Below are positions 40,085-53,580 of a DNA stretch of 64,000 nucleotides, one piece after another. The notes beneath the pieces were generated by a model. It was not told where the DNA came from. It saw only the letters and a program-made list of their open reading frames with translations, and ran no database searches. The position numbers were made by a program, and so were the translations under genes. The stretch comes from Salticus scenicus (taxonomy: Eukaryota; Arthropoda; Arachnida; Araneae; Salticidae), in assembly GCA_963930645.1 (NCBI GenBank), contig OZ005650.1:237165688-237229687 (forward strand). The letters are read 5' to 3'. Numbering within the stretch: the first letter of the stretch is position 1; each line of letters starts with the position of its first letter.

Positions 40085-43000
40085 AATACTTTTACGGTAT
40101 TTTTTTAAATGTGCATTTTAACATAATAATATTTCATTAAACACAGAGAAATAAACATATATTATTAAAATGTTTACAAGAATCGTTACTGTAAAAAGTG
40201 TTAGGCGTATTTGGTGATTAGTTCACAGTCCTACACAAAATAAAATCTATATGTTATGCAATCAGTTTGCATCAAACTTGATACTAGTACTTATTAGTTA
40301 CAAGGAATCACAAGGTTAGGAGTTACCAGAATATATATATATATATATATATACGCATATATACAAATATTATACAAACATATAGATAAACGAGGGGCTG
40401 AGGGGACGACGGTCCCCCTCAAAAGCGTATCTATGTTAAAATTTAATCATTTATACCTATACGTATGTGTTTTTATATATACGTATCTTAATAAATATTT
40501 TGAATAATATGATATAGATTAGATATAAATTGGCTGAGTAATTTGTAATATAAATTAGAATTTGAGGCTATTGGTCTGCAGAACGACTAGAATGTGTAGA
40601 AGGGGTCATGAAAGTTATGTTGTTGTTATGCACCAGGTTTTATTTTACTTCAGTTAATTCCACTAGTTGCATATTACTTTTCATGCAATGCGTATTTTAT
40701 ATTTTATATGTACTTTTTTTGAAATTCATCCAAACAATAAATGTTTAATGGACATTTCATCTGCGTAATCTTATATATATTTTTTTCATTAAGCATTCTT
40801 AATTATTGTACAAGACTTAGAATAGTAGTAATTCTTTGTTTTAAATTATTCCCTAAATCCGCTAAAATACTTATATTAGATTTTATAATTCTTTCAAGAC
40901 TGTGATTCTAGTCGTAAGAGTAGAAATTAATAACAAATATATTTTTTGTATTGATATCTTTACGTAATACATTATGTTGTAAGAGAGAGACCTTGCAAAA
41001 AGAACAAACAACAACAACAATTTGCAATACATCCAGTTGAAAAAGAAAAATTGTTAAAATTTGTTTTCTTTAAATGTTATAAACTCCCTTTTACATTTAT
41101 ATTTTAATTTGTTTTGTAAAATGTATAAAAAGTTTTTGGAAATTATTTTTGTAATTTATTAAAGTAAGTACTCGACTTCCTTTTCTATATAAAGATATTT
41201 TTTAAAAGATAATAGTAGCCTTTATTGTCAAATATCATTAACTATTTCTGTTAAAAAAGTAATTAATTGAGTAATGTATTTTTTTAAGTTCTTTGTTTAA
41301 TAACACAAATGCACAAAATTTCATAGGTTCTTCATTTTGATAAAACGCACATCTATTGAAATTTTAAATAAGAACATTTTTAAACGTACTTATCTTTAAA
41401 TACATAAATAAATAAATATCTCAAAAATAAATTAAACACTTGGGAATAAACTTTTTTTTCACTGAATGTATTTCATTACTTATTTGTATGTGCTTCTCAA
41501 TGGCATTTTCGCAATTTTTATCAAAGATATTTTAAATATTTTCATTTTAATTAATGAACATATTTAAAAATTCTATTTCTTTTGTGTTTTACAATAATAT
41601 ACTTTTAAAAATACAATTGAATAAATATATTTCTTTTCAATACCTTTCTAATTTTTGAAATATTGAAGTGTTTTTTGAAATCTTTGATTCATGCTTTTGA
41701 AAGGAAGAAAAATATTTTAAAGTGATTTTTGATTGTATATCACAGGGATTCAAAATAAATCATTTAAATTTATATCACAATAAAAATTTCAAGAAAAGAA
41801 TGTTCTGTTTCAATTATTTTTTTAATTAGAAAACCTATTTTAATTAAATAGAATAAGAATATTTTTATGCAAAGTAATTGTAATACAAAATGAATAATAA
41901 TAATACATGTTTAAAATATCCATGTATTTATTGCTTTTTTATTGACAAAACTTTTAATTTCTCACCCCCCGATACTACATCTATTTTTTTGTAAACAAAA
42001 AATATTTTGATACATTATTGTGCGATAATAAAGTCATTTAAAAAACATCTGAAAAACATTACTGATACAAAAATACTTTAAAAGTTCAAATTTTTTTTAA
42101 CAAAATGTTATTTTAATTTTTTTTAACAACAAAATTTTTTTAAATATAAAATGTAAACTTGGAAGTTAAAAACAACTACCACCAATTCGACGATTTCCAT
42201 TTTCAGTAATTAGGAAGTCATTATAAATTAAATTTATTAGCTATATTATTACTTTTAATGTTTTTTTATCATGACCCGCTATGACGATGTGCAGTGTTTG
42301 TCAGTAATGAATATGTTTTTAATTTACTGCTCTTACAAAAGATATATGAAAGCTCGTTAGAATGCCAATATTTTCAAATGTCTGCCAATATTTTTAGCAA
42401 TGTTAATTAATTAAAACCGTTTTGCTCCATTTAATTATGAAAATATTTTCAATGAAATAGTAACAACACAAAGAATATGATTATAACTGTACTTAAGTCA
42501 TGGCCCTTGGTAGACAGCTACTATGTAGCCCTTGGTACAAGACTAGGTAATTTCATTCAAAATGCCTTTTGCTAAAAAAAAAACTCAAATGAAGAAAAGA
42601 GTTATTTACTATTTTATTTACTATTTGATATAACAAGCAAAATTATGTACAATAAATAAAAGAAATATATTTGACTGACCATCGTAAAAAATAAAATAGA
42701 TGAAAATTTTACTTAAGATCATATAAAAATTTTGTTTCGCATATAAATTGTCAAAACTTTCTGCTCAAAGGTTCCAAGGTGACTGCAAAAATAGCAATAA
42801 GGGTTTTTACTCATCCAACTGAGCAGCAAAATTTAAAACTAAATACCATTCAATTAAAAATTGGGTAGTCCTAGGTATTATGGCCTTATGTACACAGGTC
42901 TTCCCTAACTTCTCATCTTTTTTTTTTTTAATCAGATCCCTATTTTTAAGTGCATTATGAAGAGACATCCTTATTTTTTTTACGAGATTTCATAGAGATT

Positions 43001-44129
43001 TCAATGCCTTATTTTTCACTTAGTGTGATGACGTCACTCATGACGGTGTCTTACAACGAATAACGAAATTAGAACCCTTATTCAGTAGACCTACATGAAA
43101 TTAAGGATACTGTGCTCTACTCTTCTCGTTTCGAAGCAGAATCAGTAGACTTTAGTGAGAGCCGAAGGCTCAGTGTGAAGTGTGACGTCATTAAGAAAAT
43201 GGAAGTCGTGCTCTGGTAGGCACATCACAGCTGTTTTCTCTTTTTTTCTTAGTATGCCTAGCGTTGGTGATTTTCATGCTAGAGGTTCCGTTCCAACGCT
43301 ATTTATGGTTTTTTGCTATGGAGATTCCATTTCAATAAAAAAAGTAGGTGTTGCCATTTGAAATTTTCGAAATTTTGTCACTGTAAACGTAACTGTTAGA
43401 GTTTAACTGTTGTTTTTTATATAATTCTTGAGCGCAAAACTAAAAATTCCTTCCATCAAATTTTTATTGAGTTTCTCGGAACAGCATGGTAGCTATGGTC
43501 TCATATATCGGGGTAGTTTTTTTTCTAAGCACCCTGTATATGTATACAAAGAAAACTTAAATAAAAAAAAAGAACGATTTTTTTATCGAAAGGCTATTGC
43601 TACAATTAATTAAAATAATTAAATATATTTAAATATCCAAAAGCAGACATCATTTTAATACTTACATTGTTGTTGATTCCCATTTTAATAAATAAATTAT
43701 TTGAATGTTTTTTTTTTTTTTTTTTTACAAATACGTAATTATAGAAAACAAGATCCTAACTTTTTTTTTTAAATATTCGAGAAATTTTTATTATCATTAT
43801 TAAAGACGATTGGAGAATATTTAATATTTAAATTTTAAATATGGTATTTAATATTTATATTGAATCTTATCCATGTTTTTTATTGAAGAATAATTCAAAC
43901 ATTTAAATGGGCAACTGCAGAGTAAAGATCTTGGCAAAAATTTCTGTAGAAAATTCATGGATAGATAAAGGAAGTAAGAAATATGACGGATAAACAGAGG
44001 AATCAAGGAAGATTATACTTTTTCTTCGTGAACCTAAAGATCTTCGCATGTAGCACGGTTTTCCTACAGGTTATCCTGAAAAGGTTTTTAGGATGTGTTA
44101 TCTTTCCAAAATACTAGATAATTCATCCA
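40085..44129. other. Host DNA without recognised gene
   Basis: AT-rich, with (AT)n at 40331-40354. A patch at 43000-43240 has TGACGTCA sites and higher GC and may be repeat-derived. No coding region was recognised. Confidence 0.5.
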
Positions 44130-44329
44130 NNNNNNNNNNNNNNNNNNNNNNNNNNNNNNNNNNNNNNNNNNNNNNNNNNNNNNNNNNNNNNNNNNNNNNN
44201 NNNNNNNNNNNNNNNNNNNNNNNNNNNNNNNNNNNNNNNNNNNNNNNNNNNNNNNNNNNNNNNNNNNNNNNNNNNNNNNNNNNNNNNNNNNNNNNNNNNN
44301 NNNNNNNNNNNNNNNNNNNNNNNNNNNNN
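44130..44329. other. Assembly gap, 200 N
   Basis: Exactly 200 N bases, a typical placeholder for a scaffold gap of unknown size. Confidence 0.99.
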
Positions 44330-44761
44330 TATTGATCAAAACTGGCTCTAGAGAAAGTGTGCTGTATTGGACTGACCATTAAATATAATTAGTAATATTT
44401 AGCACTTTAAATGTAAGTATGCTTTTTTAAATATTTAAGCAGTTAATTACCTATATTTTGTTGAATATAATATAATAATTGTTATTTTATATTATTACAG
44501 AATAAATGCCTTAATAAAGCAGTTGAATGCAATAAGAAATGTTTTTTTTCAAAAATTCAAGATAATTTATTCTATGGTAGAAATGAAAACTCATTCTTTT
44601 TCTTCCTAAAATTCCTATTATTTTAAATGCACTAAAAAAAAGAGCTTAAAATTTGTGAGATAAATATAGTTTTTGTATTTATTTAGCGTTCCACCCATCT
44701 TTTGTTTAAAAAGATAATTCAAACGTTTATTGGCATGGCAAAAGAGCCATTGTTCACATTT

Positions 44762-44763
44762 CA

Positions 44764-44794
<31 letters not shown>

Positions 44795-44809
44795 AAAAAA
44801 AAAAAAAAA
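44762..44809. repeat. C(22)A(25) homopolymer pair
   Basis: A pure C run is followed by a pure A run. Such tracts are error-prone in sequencing, and the length should not be trusted. Confidence 0.8.
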
Positions 44810-44924
44810 GCAGATTTTAATTTTTGATTTTCTTTTGAGCATGTAATGGTAGAAAAGTATTGTTTTTCGGTGTTGTTTTCGAAATTGATTTGCTATATTT
44901 ACATCTTTTCAGTTAAAAAATATC

Positions 44925-44936
44925 TATATATATATG

Positions 44937-44972
<36 letters not shown>
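44925..44972. repeat. (TA)n microsatellite
   Basis: Dinucleotide run, slightly interrupted by TATG. From 44973 to 45907 nothing else is recognised apart from a short GTGTGTG/GAGAGAG tract near 45000. Confidence 0.85.
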
Positions 44973-44976
<4 letters not shown>

Positions 44977-45906
44977 ACGATTTCTTTGTTTGTGTAAGTG
45001 TGTGTGTGAGGAAGAGAGAGAGAGTCTATTATTAGTAAAACCAGGAAATTATATTTTCCGGAGTCCAAACTCTACATACTAAGACTTTATCATGGAAGGA
45101 TTCTGCTTGAAACTTTTTATTAACACCTAAATGCCTGATTTAAATGATAAATCAATTTAAAAATGTTTTTCGGCTTTAATTTGTTAAATAAATCATGGGG
45201 AAAATAATTTAAAATATCATATATTATTTTAAGTAAGGTTTACGTCTAAAAGGCAATTTGTTGCGAACCGGCAACATTAATCTTCAATCGAAATAATAAT
45301 TTTCCTTTGATAAAATTTTAAATATGGACTACATACTTTACGATGCAATAATTTTTAACACACATTTAATAATTTTTAACTGTTGCCTCTACATGATGAA
45401 AATTGATTTAATAATGCTGTCAGTAAGTAATTTATTGGAAAAATTAGGCACTAGAGCTTCAATAGTATTCTAATAGTATTTTAGAAGACAAAATTGGGTA
45501 TGTTGACGAAAGGCAACAGGTGGTTTTTAAGAGAACAATTGAACAATTTTAACAGCTTACGTTTATTTTTTTAAACTTTTGTTCAAAAGAATTTATGCAG
45601 TGGTAACATACATACAACCAAATATTAGAAACATACCAACTGCAAATGTACAATTCGATTTAAACGTCCGGTATCAAATTTGATACTTTGAGCATTTAAA
45701 AATTAAAAATTGGACAAATGTTTCGTATACAGGAACATCCAAAAGAATTCAATTACGTTTCATCTTGGAGCAAAAATTCTAGTGAATAAAATTACACTAA
45801 ACAAATGAATTACACTAAACAAAATCAAATGAGCGTATAATATTTATATGCATAAAAGTTTTGGTATAGGATATTGTAGGAAAAATCATTCACTATTCGT
45901 GTTCAG

Positions 45907-45907
<1 letters not shown>

Positions 45908-45985
<78 letters not shown>
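45908..45985. repeat. (AC)n plus poly-A
   Basis: About 20 AC units run into an A run of about 36. Between 45986 and 46700 I see only AT-rich DNA with a T run near 46257-46277. Confidence 0.9.
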
Positions 45986-45987
<2 letters not shown>

Positions 45988-46699
45988 GGATATATTAGGA
46001 TTATTCTTTGAAGTTGTTGGAAGTTCATTTCAAGTTATTATGTGACTCTCATAATGTGTTAAACTTAAGTGCAGTATATTTTGCGTACATAATTTTAGGA
46101 AATGTACATGACTACCCAAAATTAAGCGAAATTATTTTCTCTATTGAATATGATAGGTAGGAGTTCTTTAACACATTTTATAAATTTCGGGAAAGTTTTA
46201 TTAAGTTCAATGTTTGTGTGAATAATTTGGAATAATCTTTAAATTTAATCACAGTCTTTTTTTTTTTTTTTTTTTTTATGAATGCAAATATTATGTTGAA
46301 TCGTGGGAGGACCTCCTTCAGAAATAAATATCTGTTAAATAAATCTGTTTCTGAAATAAGTTTAAACTTTTCAAAGTAAGTATGTACAATACTTGTTTTC
46401 TTACGTTTTAGTCTGTAATCTGTCTTTATAGAATTCGAACGCAGGGAAGTAGAAGGTTTTGATAGTGCAAAATCAGATATATTTAATCCGAATTGCCGGC
46501 TATGGTTAAACTATGTTATAAAAACGAAAAGTGAATAAATATTTTTTTAAAAACTCTATGATTATCATATAAATATAAATCACATATAAAAAAATGATAT
46601 TAAAAATAGTTTTGTTGCATAGATTATTACGGCTAATTTTTCTGAGCAAGAAGATAAACGAGACGGCTTTACAACTTTTTTTTTTTTCAAAATTGTTCC

Positions 46700-47720
46700 A
46701 GCGATGTTTTTGCCGTATATCTCCAGGGTGGTGAGCGAACAGTGAACGCTAATTATGCTGAAGATGGGGGTATTTTAGATCGAAATATCATCTCAAAAAC
46801 ACACTAACTCTAAATATTTATGAAAATCATTGAAGTACTTACAATAAAAACGAAATTTCTGCTATTTATTCTTGGTGAATGTTACCGGTGAAAACTGAAT
46901 TTTCTCTAGAGAATGGCAGAATGTTGTGTTTAAAATTAAGCTGCAAACTCAAAAATTCCACAAATCTAAAGTTTTGCTAAAACCATTCAAATAGTTAAAA
47001 AAAAAAAAAAAATGTTTCTGCCACATTTTTCCACGTGATGAATCTGGGTTAACAGTAAACGTTAATTTCCTCGAAGATGAGAATAAATCTAGCTTTTATG
47101 AAAATGAGGATAAATCAGATGGATTTGTCATTTCAAAAAATATCAAGATTTAAGATCGTTTGAGCCATTTCTCAGAGAACCAAATTTCAGCAATATTTTT
47201 TAACAGGAGGAATAAGGGTTAACAGCGAGATTTAATTTTCCAGAAAATGAAGATAAATCAAATGGGCTTGTCGTCTCAAAGCAGTCTTATTTCTATAAGT
47301 TTTATTAAAATTATTCATACCATTCTCGAGAAAATCCAAATTGAACCTGATTTCTGCGATGAGTTTGTTATCACAAGAAATCCTGAACCCTAAGTTTGTA
47401 CCAGAACCTTTAGTTTCGTTTCTACAAAAACCAGGTATTTATCATTTTTCAGAATTAAGAGTGAAGTTAAACGTGAACACTAATTTTCCTAAGGATGAGA
47501 ATAAGTCCAGTGTGTTTGTCGTCAGAAAAAAAAATTAACCCTAAGATTTTAACACATTCGTCTTATCCATTTCCCAGGAAACTAAAATCTGACGTATTTT
47601 TCAACAGACGTATGATGGGTTAGCAGAAAATATGAATTTTCCTGAAGATGAGAATATTACCAATCGAATTTTCACCCAAAAACCTTTAACCCCAAAATTT
47701 CAGAGGGGGAAAAATAAACA
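46700..47720 (+). repeat. Diverged tandem array of ~150-bp units, about six
   Basis: GAAGATGAGAATAAATC and related forms occur near 46758, 47073, 47104, 47248, 47490 and 47645. They are usually followed by a TTTGTC-TCTCAAAA block and preceded by a GGTTAACAG-GAA block. Divergence suggests an old satellite or element interior. Confidence 0.6.
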
Positions 47721-47876
47721 ATATTATAGCAAAATCGTTCACATTGTATAAATTTAAATAAATGCATGTTTTATAAAAATGTGAAGTGGTGTTAGACGAA
47801 CCTGGATTTATCTGTATCAAGTGATGACATACGGAACTTAGTTTTATCCGTATTCATTTTTATAATTACATACCTA

Positions 47877-48060
47877 GTAGCATGTATATTTTATTCCAGA
47901 GTATTGTTAGCACCACCCTTTTTTCACACCATTCAGATTTTAGAGTAATTTTCTTCAATATGTAATTACGATTAAATAAGGAGAAAATCGCTTTTAAAAT
48001 ATACTGGTGTGAAAAAAAAGGGCAGGGCTAATTGTACTCCAGAATAAATTATAAATGTTA
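47877..48060. mobile_element. Foldback MITE, family M1 copy 1
   Basis: Inverted arms (TTTTATTCCAGAGTATTGTT with ACCCTTTTTTCACACC, and their inverse) nearly span the element. It belongs to the same family as 53398-53580. Confidence 0.7.
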
Positions 48061-48194
48061 CGAGATGTGTAATTATTTCTTTAGAAAGTCGGTTCACAGT
48101 AAGCAAGATATATCTAGAAAATATTTTTTGTTTTTTCGACACTTGAATTTATAAATGAAGAAAAAAAATGGTCAGGGCAATCTAGATCATTCGG

Positions 48195-48260
48195 TTGGTT
48201 GGTTCGTTGGTTGAATGGCTTTTTTTGGCGCAAGGTCCAAAGTAGGACATGCTGCGCCAG
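48195..48260 (-). mobile_element. Short retroposed element with (CCAA)n tail, 13-bp target duplication
   Basis: CTAGATCATTCGG flanks it perfectly at 48182-48194 and 48261-48273. On the minus strand the insert is a stem-loop (TGGCGCAGCATG ... TTGCGCCA) followed by CCAA repeats. A perfect 13-bp duplication plus a simple-repeat tail fits target-primed reverse transcription of a SINE 3' fragment. Confidence 0.7.
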
Positions 48261-48274
48261 CTAGATCATTCGGA

Positions 48275-48980
48275 TTCTAACAAAATATATTTTTTATCAA
48301 AGTTTTATAGTACTCTTAGAAGGAAAAAAATATGCTCTTTCGAAATGTTGTCTTTCGATATCAACTACCAAGATCGGATGCCAAAATATAAGATTAAAAA
48401 AAAGCAGCTAATTCTACGAAATAAACACCCTAATTAACTTACACAGTTTTGTAATCTACTCTGAATTACACTTTTAATTTCGGTATTGTCCGGTTGCACT
48501 TGTTTGTCCGGGGGTTGTCCTTGTTTGTTCGGCTTTTTCATTACAACATGGTTTATTTTACCACATAAAGTGAATTTCTTTTTAAAATAAAAAGTGGTAT
48601 TTTATCTATTTTTTATTTTTTAAATGATTATCGGATTTACCGTTCTCTCTTTTACAGTACTGTGATTGTTAATTCAAAATTTGATTCGGTTTCCGTAATA
48701 AAAATATGAGCAATTTCGATTTATGTTCTTCCTTTATGAAATTTAGCAAAGTATCTATTAAAGTGTTATATATATTCAATATTCATAACTATACTTACAT
48801 TAAAATTTAAATACATATTATGAAAAAGAAAATCTTAAGTTATATTAAAAAAAATAACAGTTTACTTATTAATATCTCAAATATACATATGTTTGACTAA
48901 TAATAATTTGAATTAAACCTTAAAAATAGCAATACGAATGAATAATAAATCTAGCAAAATTCAAATTTATTTTTACATGC
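48275..48980. other. Host DNA without recognised gene
   Basis: I see no repeat or coding structure. Confidence 0.5.
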
Positions 48981-48985
48981 ATAAT

Positions 48986-49144
48986 CAGGGTTCCCACGGC
49001 CACGCCTTTTTTCAAGGACTCTTCCACCAGAATAATCTTAAGATAAATTTATCATTAAATGTACAGTGCACGTTTAATAAGAAATGTATTTTCAGATAAT
49101 ACTGGTGGAAGAGTTCTTGAAAAAAATCTGCCGTGGGAACCCTG
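48986..49144. mobile_element. hAT-type MITE, 159 bp
   Basis: It starts CAGGGTTCCCACGGC and ends with the exact inverse. The arms extend about 60 bp with mismatches (CTCTTCCACCAG). CAGGGTTCCCAC ends are typical of hAT elements. The flanking 8 bp are similar but not identical, so the target duplication has decayed. Confidence 0.7.
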
Positions 49145-49838
49145 ATAATATTAAATTAAATTTGACTCACACTCTCCAGCATTTTCATCGGTGATTGAAA
49201 TAAGAACCACATATATATATATATACTAGCTGACCCGACAAACGTTGTTTTGTCATATAAATTATTTCTAGAGAATATTTTGCTAGAAAAAAAAATAACT
49301 AACTTATTGTAAGTGTGTAAGGATGTGGTATATAAGTGAAACAGGTATGGAGCGCTGTGAACGGTGACTGTGAATTCCGATTATAACGTAAAAGACATAA
49401 TTACCGAAATTTTCGCTACTTGCTTCTTGCTACTTGCTACTTTCTACTTGCTACTTGTTATTTAAAACCTCCGCTGAATGTCGAACAGCACAAAATTTTA
49501 TTTCATACGGCAAATATTTCAATTTATGAGAGAATCTCTGATAGCAACGAATTTCACATGAAAATTCCGTCTTTTATGAATAAGCTCTAACAATCTGGAC
49601 CGATTTAATGAAAATTTTTATCAAAAAGTTATTACAATATCTAACATCATTACATGTACATTTATAACAATTCAATCAATCGATGCATGTGAGTATGTGT
49701 ATAGTATGAGCGAAGTGAAATGTAGAGTTCGTATTAAATAAAAACTTAAACTCGTTTTCATTAAAGGTGAAAAAGTTGAAACTCAATTTATTTTATAACA
49801 GGTATATTTTTTTAATCTACAAAAACTTAATTTATCGT

Positions 49839-49974
49839 AATGCCATTGGATGTACAATATTTTTGGTTAATTCTTGAGGACTATACACAAACAAATTCGA
49901 AGGTTTTCCAACCCTGGAACACGCAACATATAATTGGCCGTGAGAAAAGCACGGATTTTCTATATCTAAGCCAC
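49839..49974 (-). pseudogene. C-terminal end of a Helitron Pif1-like helicase
   Basis: The minus-strand frame reads NPCFSHGQLYVACSRVGKPS and continues to a stop near 49839. The HGQLYVACSR block is the conserved last motif of Pif1-type helicases in Helitrons. Upstream sequence is replaced by repeats, so the gene is truncated. Confidence 0.75.
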
Positions 49975-50624
49975 AAATTGTGGCCCCTTTGGTGAATTTA
50001 AATATTCTAAGCCATTTTTGCGATGAATTGAAATGGCTATCTCAATTGTGGAACTAAAGATCTTGGCGAGAAGCGTCCGAGCTACCTCGGTGCCAAATTT
50101 TCCATACAAAAAATAAATAAATAAAATATCAGTGACATACACACGCACAAAAGTATGGGACCCCTTTGGTGACTTGAAATATTTTAAGCCATTTTTCCGA
50201 TGAACTGAAATGGCTATCTCAATTGTGGAACTAAAGATCTTGGCGAGAAGCGTCCGAGCTACTTCGGTGCCAAATTTCAAATTTTCCAAAGGGATCCGAT
50301 ACTAAAAGTATTCCATACAAAAAATAAATAAATAAAATATAATAAATTAGCTACACAAATAAATTTGTAGGTTAGGGTGGTTGTTAATCAACGCGCGTGT
50401 AAATTTGATTGAAAATTATATAAAATACTCCCTCCAATTCCGCACTAAATTTGCAAAATGTATAGTTTTTTATGCACACTTCAAAACTCTTCAAACACTA
50501 ATTACATCTTGATGTAATATTTCAATTAGGACACAATTTTTTGTATAACAATAATAACACGAAGTTATAAAATATTTTCCTAAATTTGATCGCAGCACCA
50601 ACAGTCGGGACAAACTGGAATTAC

Positions 50625-51345
50625 AATAGAATATACGCAAGCGAAGTGTGACGTCACTGACCGTCGGTGGATGCAAGAAAAAGATTTTCTATGTTAATCT
50701 CCCATTGGATTTTTTATAAAAAATTATTAAAAATCGAGGAAAATTATTTCTCGATTTTAATCCCCGTATTTGGGTATAGATATGTATTAGTTATCGTATG
50801 CATGTGTTAGATTGAGTTATTTTGCTCTCAAATTGACAAAATTTTAATTTTAAATTTCAAAACTCTGTCTTCCTTGGCGTTTTTTGTATTTGGCGATCAA
50901 AAACGTAATACGAAAATATACATGCCAGATGTATATTTTCGTAATATGTATTGTACGAAATTGTACAAAATTGTTTCATATTATTCATTACTCTCTTAAT
51001 ATAAGTTGTTGAAATAACCATTATTTTTGAAAGAAATTAAATATGTTCGCCAGATGATATGGCGATATTTTTTTTTCCGCGAAGGATGACAGAGTTTTGA
51101 GATTAAAAATTCAAATTTTATCAATTTTACAGCAAAAACAACTCAATCTAATGCATGCACATAATAACTAATACATATCTATACCCAAATATGGGGATTA
51201 AAATCGGGAAATAATTTTTCTCGATATTTAGTAATTTTTTACAAAAAATCCAATGTGAGATAAACATAGGAAATATTTTTCTTGCATCCACGGACGGCCA
51301 GCGACGTCATCACTTCGTTTGCGTATTATTGAATATTCGATACTA
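50625..51345. mobile_element. Foldback element with ~250-bp inverted arms inside the Helitron
   Basis: The left arm (ATACGCAAGCGAAGTGTGAC, TGGATGCAAGAAAAA, TATCTATACCCAAAT in inverse) is mirrored at about 51070-51345. The centre holds about 190 bp of AT-rich DNA. No target duplication was identified. Confidence 0.6.
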
Positions 51346-52325
51346 CGATCGTAGCGCAGTCTGCTGGATCCAATGTGAAACATTCGAAAATCAACAACAA
51401 TTTATAAGTGATAAATTAATTAAATAAACAATTTAAATTGGACTGAATTGTAAATCTAAACCATTCTCGAATCCACCTTCATTAAACTCGGTCCAGCCGT
51501 TTAGGAGGAGTTCAGTGACATACACACGCACAAAAGAAATATATATATAAAGATAAATACAAAGCCACAGCTTTAGTATAGACCTCCACCCACCTTGTCG
51601 ACTTTAAATAATTTTGGCCATTTTTGCGATGAATTAACATGGCTATCTCAATTGCATAACTGACGATCTTGGTGAGAAACGTCCGTACTACTTCGGTGCC
51701 AAATTTCAAATTTTTCCAAACTAAAGCTGTTCCATACAAAAAAAAAAAAAAAAAAAAACTGTTTTATGATATATACAAAATAAAAATAAAAAATTCTAAT
51801 AAATTCGAAATTATTATTATTTACAATTAAGGTGAAAACATAAAAGAACCTTTATAAGTTACATATAAAGTATCAATTAAAACGAAAAATTTTGTTTTAC
51901 TGTAGAAAAGAAAAGTACTACTAAATTAAATAAAAATTTTAAGCTAATACCAAGTATCTCTATGAAAATATTTATTTACACGCGAATATTTTCATAGTAT
52001 ATTATTTTTTTTTTCTAATTTTTATTGTTTATCACGCGAAATTAAAAATATTTATTTCCGGAAAAAATAAATAAATAAAAAAAAAATAAACGTGAATTTT
52101 GTTTATTTTGGCATCAAATATATTTTTCTTTTTAATCATTTTAAAGTTAAAATGGAGTTTTTATTTAATATCTTTTGATCCAATTATCCGATTGAACTGC
52201 ATTGTAAATCTAAACCATTCTCGAATCCACCTGAAGACACACAAAAAATTTCATTAAACTCGGTCCAGCCGTTTAGGAGGAGTTCAGTGACATACACACG
52301 CACAAAAGAAATATATATATAAAGA

Positions 52326-53397
52326 TAAGACAAATCCGAATAACCTATGCACTTGATATTAATAACACTCTTTCCATTCAGAATATTAATGAAACAAATA
52401 GCACATCACCATTTTACAGAATTTTTATATCGTATAAGGTGTTTAAAAGGAATTTCGAATTAGAGTTATTATACATTTTTTTTCTGATTTTAATGAATTA
52501 TGACAAAATAAAATAATAAAGTTTCACTACGAACAAATCATCACCGCAGCATGTTTTAGAAGCGACTAAATATAATTACATATGTTTTACTTGAATGCAG
52601 AAAATATCCGCAATAACAAGAGAAAGGAATAAACATCTCTTCTTTCGAATCACATGTCTGTCCGCGAAAGGTGAACAGTCGCCAGCAAATCCGCTGCTGA
52701 CGATTCAACAATATTATATAAAACTATTTTTTGGTTTATTAATATTTTTAATATAAATAACTAAAAATAATTAAATAATAATTAAAAAAATTAAAGACTC
52801 TAAAAAACATTTTATAATATGCCTGTTATATAAAACGTCTTTGAAAATCAGTTGCTTATTATGATTTAACCCTCTGTGTCTTAAATAGTGGGGAGAATAA
52901 TAACGTATAGTTCTGATATTATAAATTTCTGAAATTCCAGTTGAATGCCATATATCTTTTGAAACGACCTCATTGTACATCTATTGGCCTTTAGAACTAT
53001 TACGAAACATCTATAGTATCATTTAGGATTCTGAGCATTCGATTATGCTCATTTGAAACATGCAGCAGCTGTCTATGAGACTATAAATCAGAGGAAGCCA
53101 ATTTGTAATATAGTAACTACATGGTGTTTCGTATTAAATTTCCTCAATAAACAACACCCCACAGTTAAAATAAGTAAGAGTTTTGACAACAAATTTGGTA
53201 TGTGAACGATTCGTGAGATGCGCTTAATAACTTAAAAAAAGAGTTTGTTAAAAACAATTCTACTATGTGTCACTATTTATGGGGAAATAGCAAATGTAAC
53301 CAATTTCATGACTTACATGAAAACCAAAAACAAATCGATGAATGTTTGAATGATTTGCATTTTTTTTTTTTTTTTTTTTTTTTTTTTGTTTTAGTTG
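52326..53397. other. Host DNA without recognised gene
   Basis: AT-rich, with a T run at about 53360-53387. No gene is seen. Confidence 0.5.
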
Positions 53398-53580
53398 CCA
53401 ACTTTTATAATTTATTCCGGAGCATTTTTAACCCCGCCTTCTTTTCTCACCAGAAATTTCGTAGAATACTTCTCTTTAATATGTGACAAGGATTAAATAT
53501 GAAGAAAATCGCTCTGCAAAATTTCCGGTATGAAAAAAGGGCGGGGCTAACAATGTTCCGGAATAAATTATAGAAGTTGG
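53398..53580. mobile_element. Foldback MITE, family M1 copy 2
   Basis: CCAACTTTTATAATTTATTC at the left and its inverse at the right pair closely; TATAATTTATTCCGG is exact in both arms (53406-53420 and 53558-53572). It shares ATTATGA-like centre sequence and arms with 47877-48060. Confidence 0.75.

Larger units (their letters stand above)
49226..52325 (-). mobile_element. Helitron with both termini, internally rearranged
   Basis: On the minus strand it begins A|TCTTTATATATATA at 52325 and ends GGGTCAGCTAG|T at 49226. These are a 5'-TC and a 3'-CTAG terminus between host A and T, the hallmark of Helitrons. A second 5' terminus of the same type at 51553 shows nesting of a related copy. The 3' part of the helicase frame remains near 49839-49974. 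Repeated blocks (GAACTAAAGATCTTGGCGAG type) occur at about 49975-50290 and 51580-51740. No rolling-circle initiator domain or full helicase is left, so it is not autonomous. Confidence 0.7.

Noticed and set aside
44088..44379. Frames crossing the gap
   Set aside because: They exist only because N codons are unread.
45848..46045. Frame with Thr-His repeats and poly-Lys
   Set aside because: It is a translation of the (AC)n and poly-A microsatellites.
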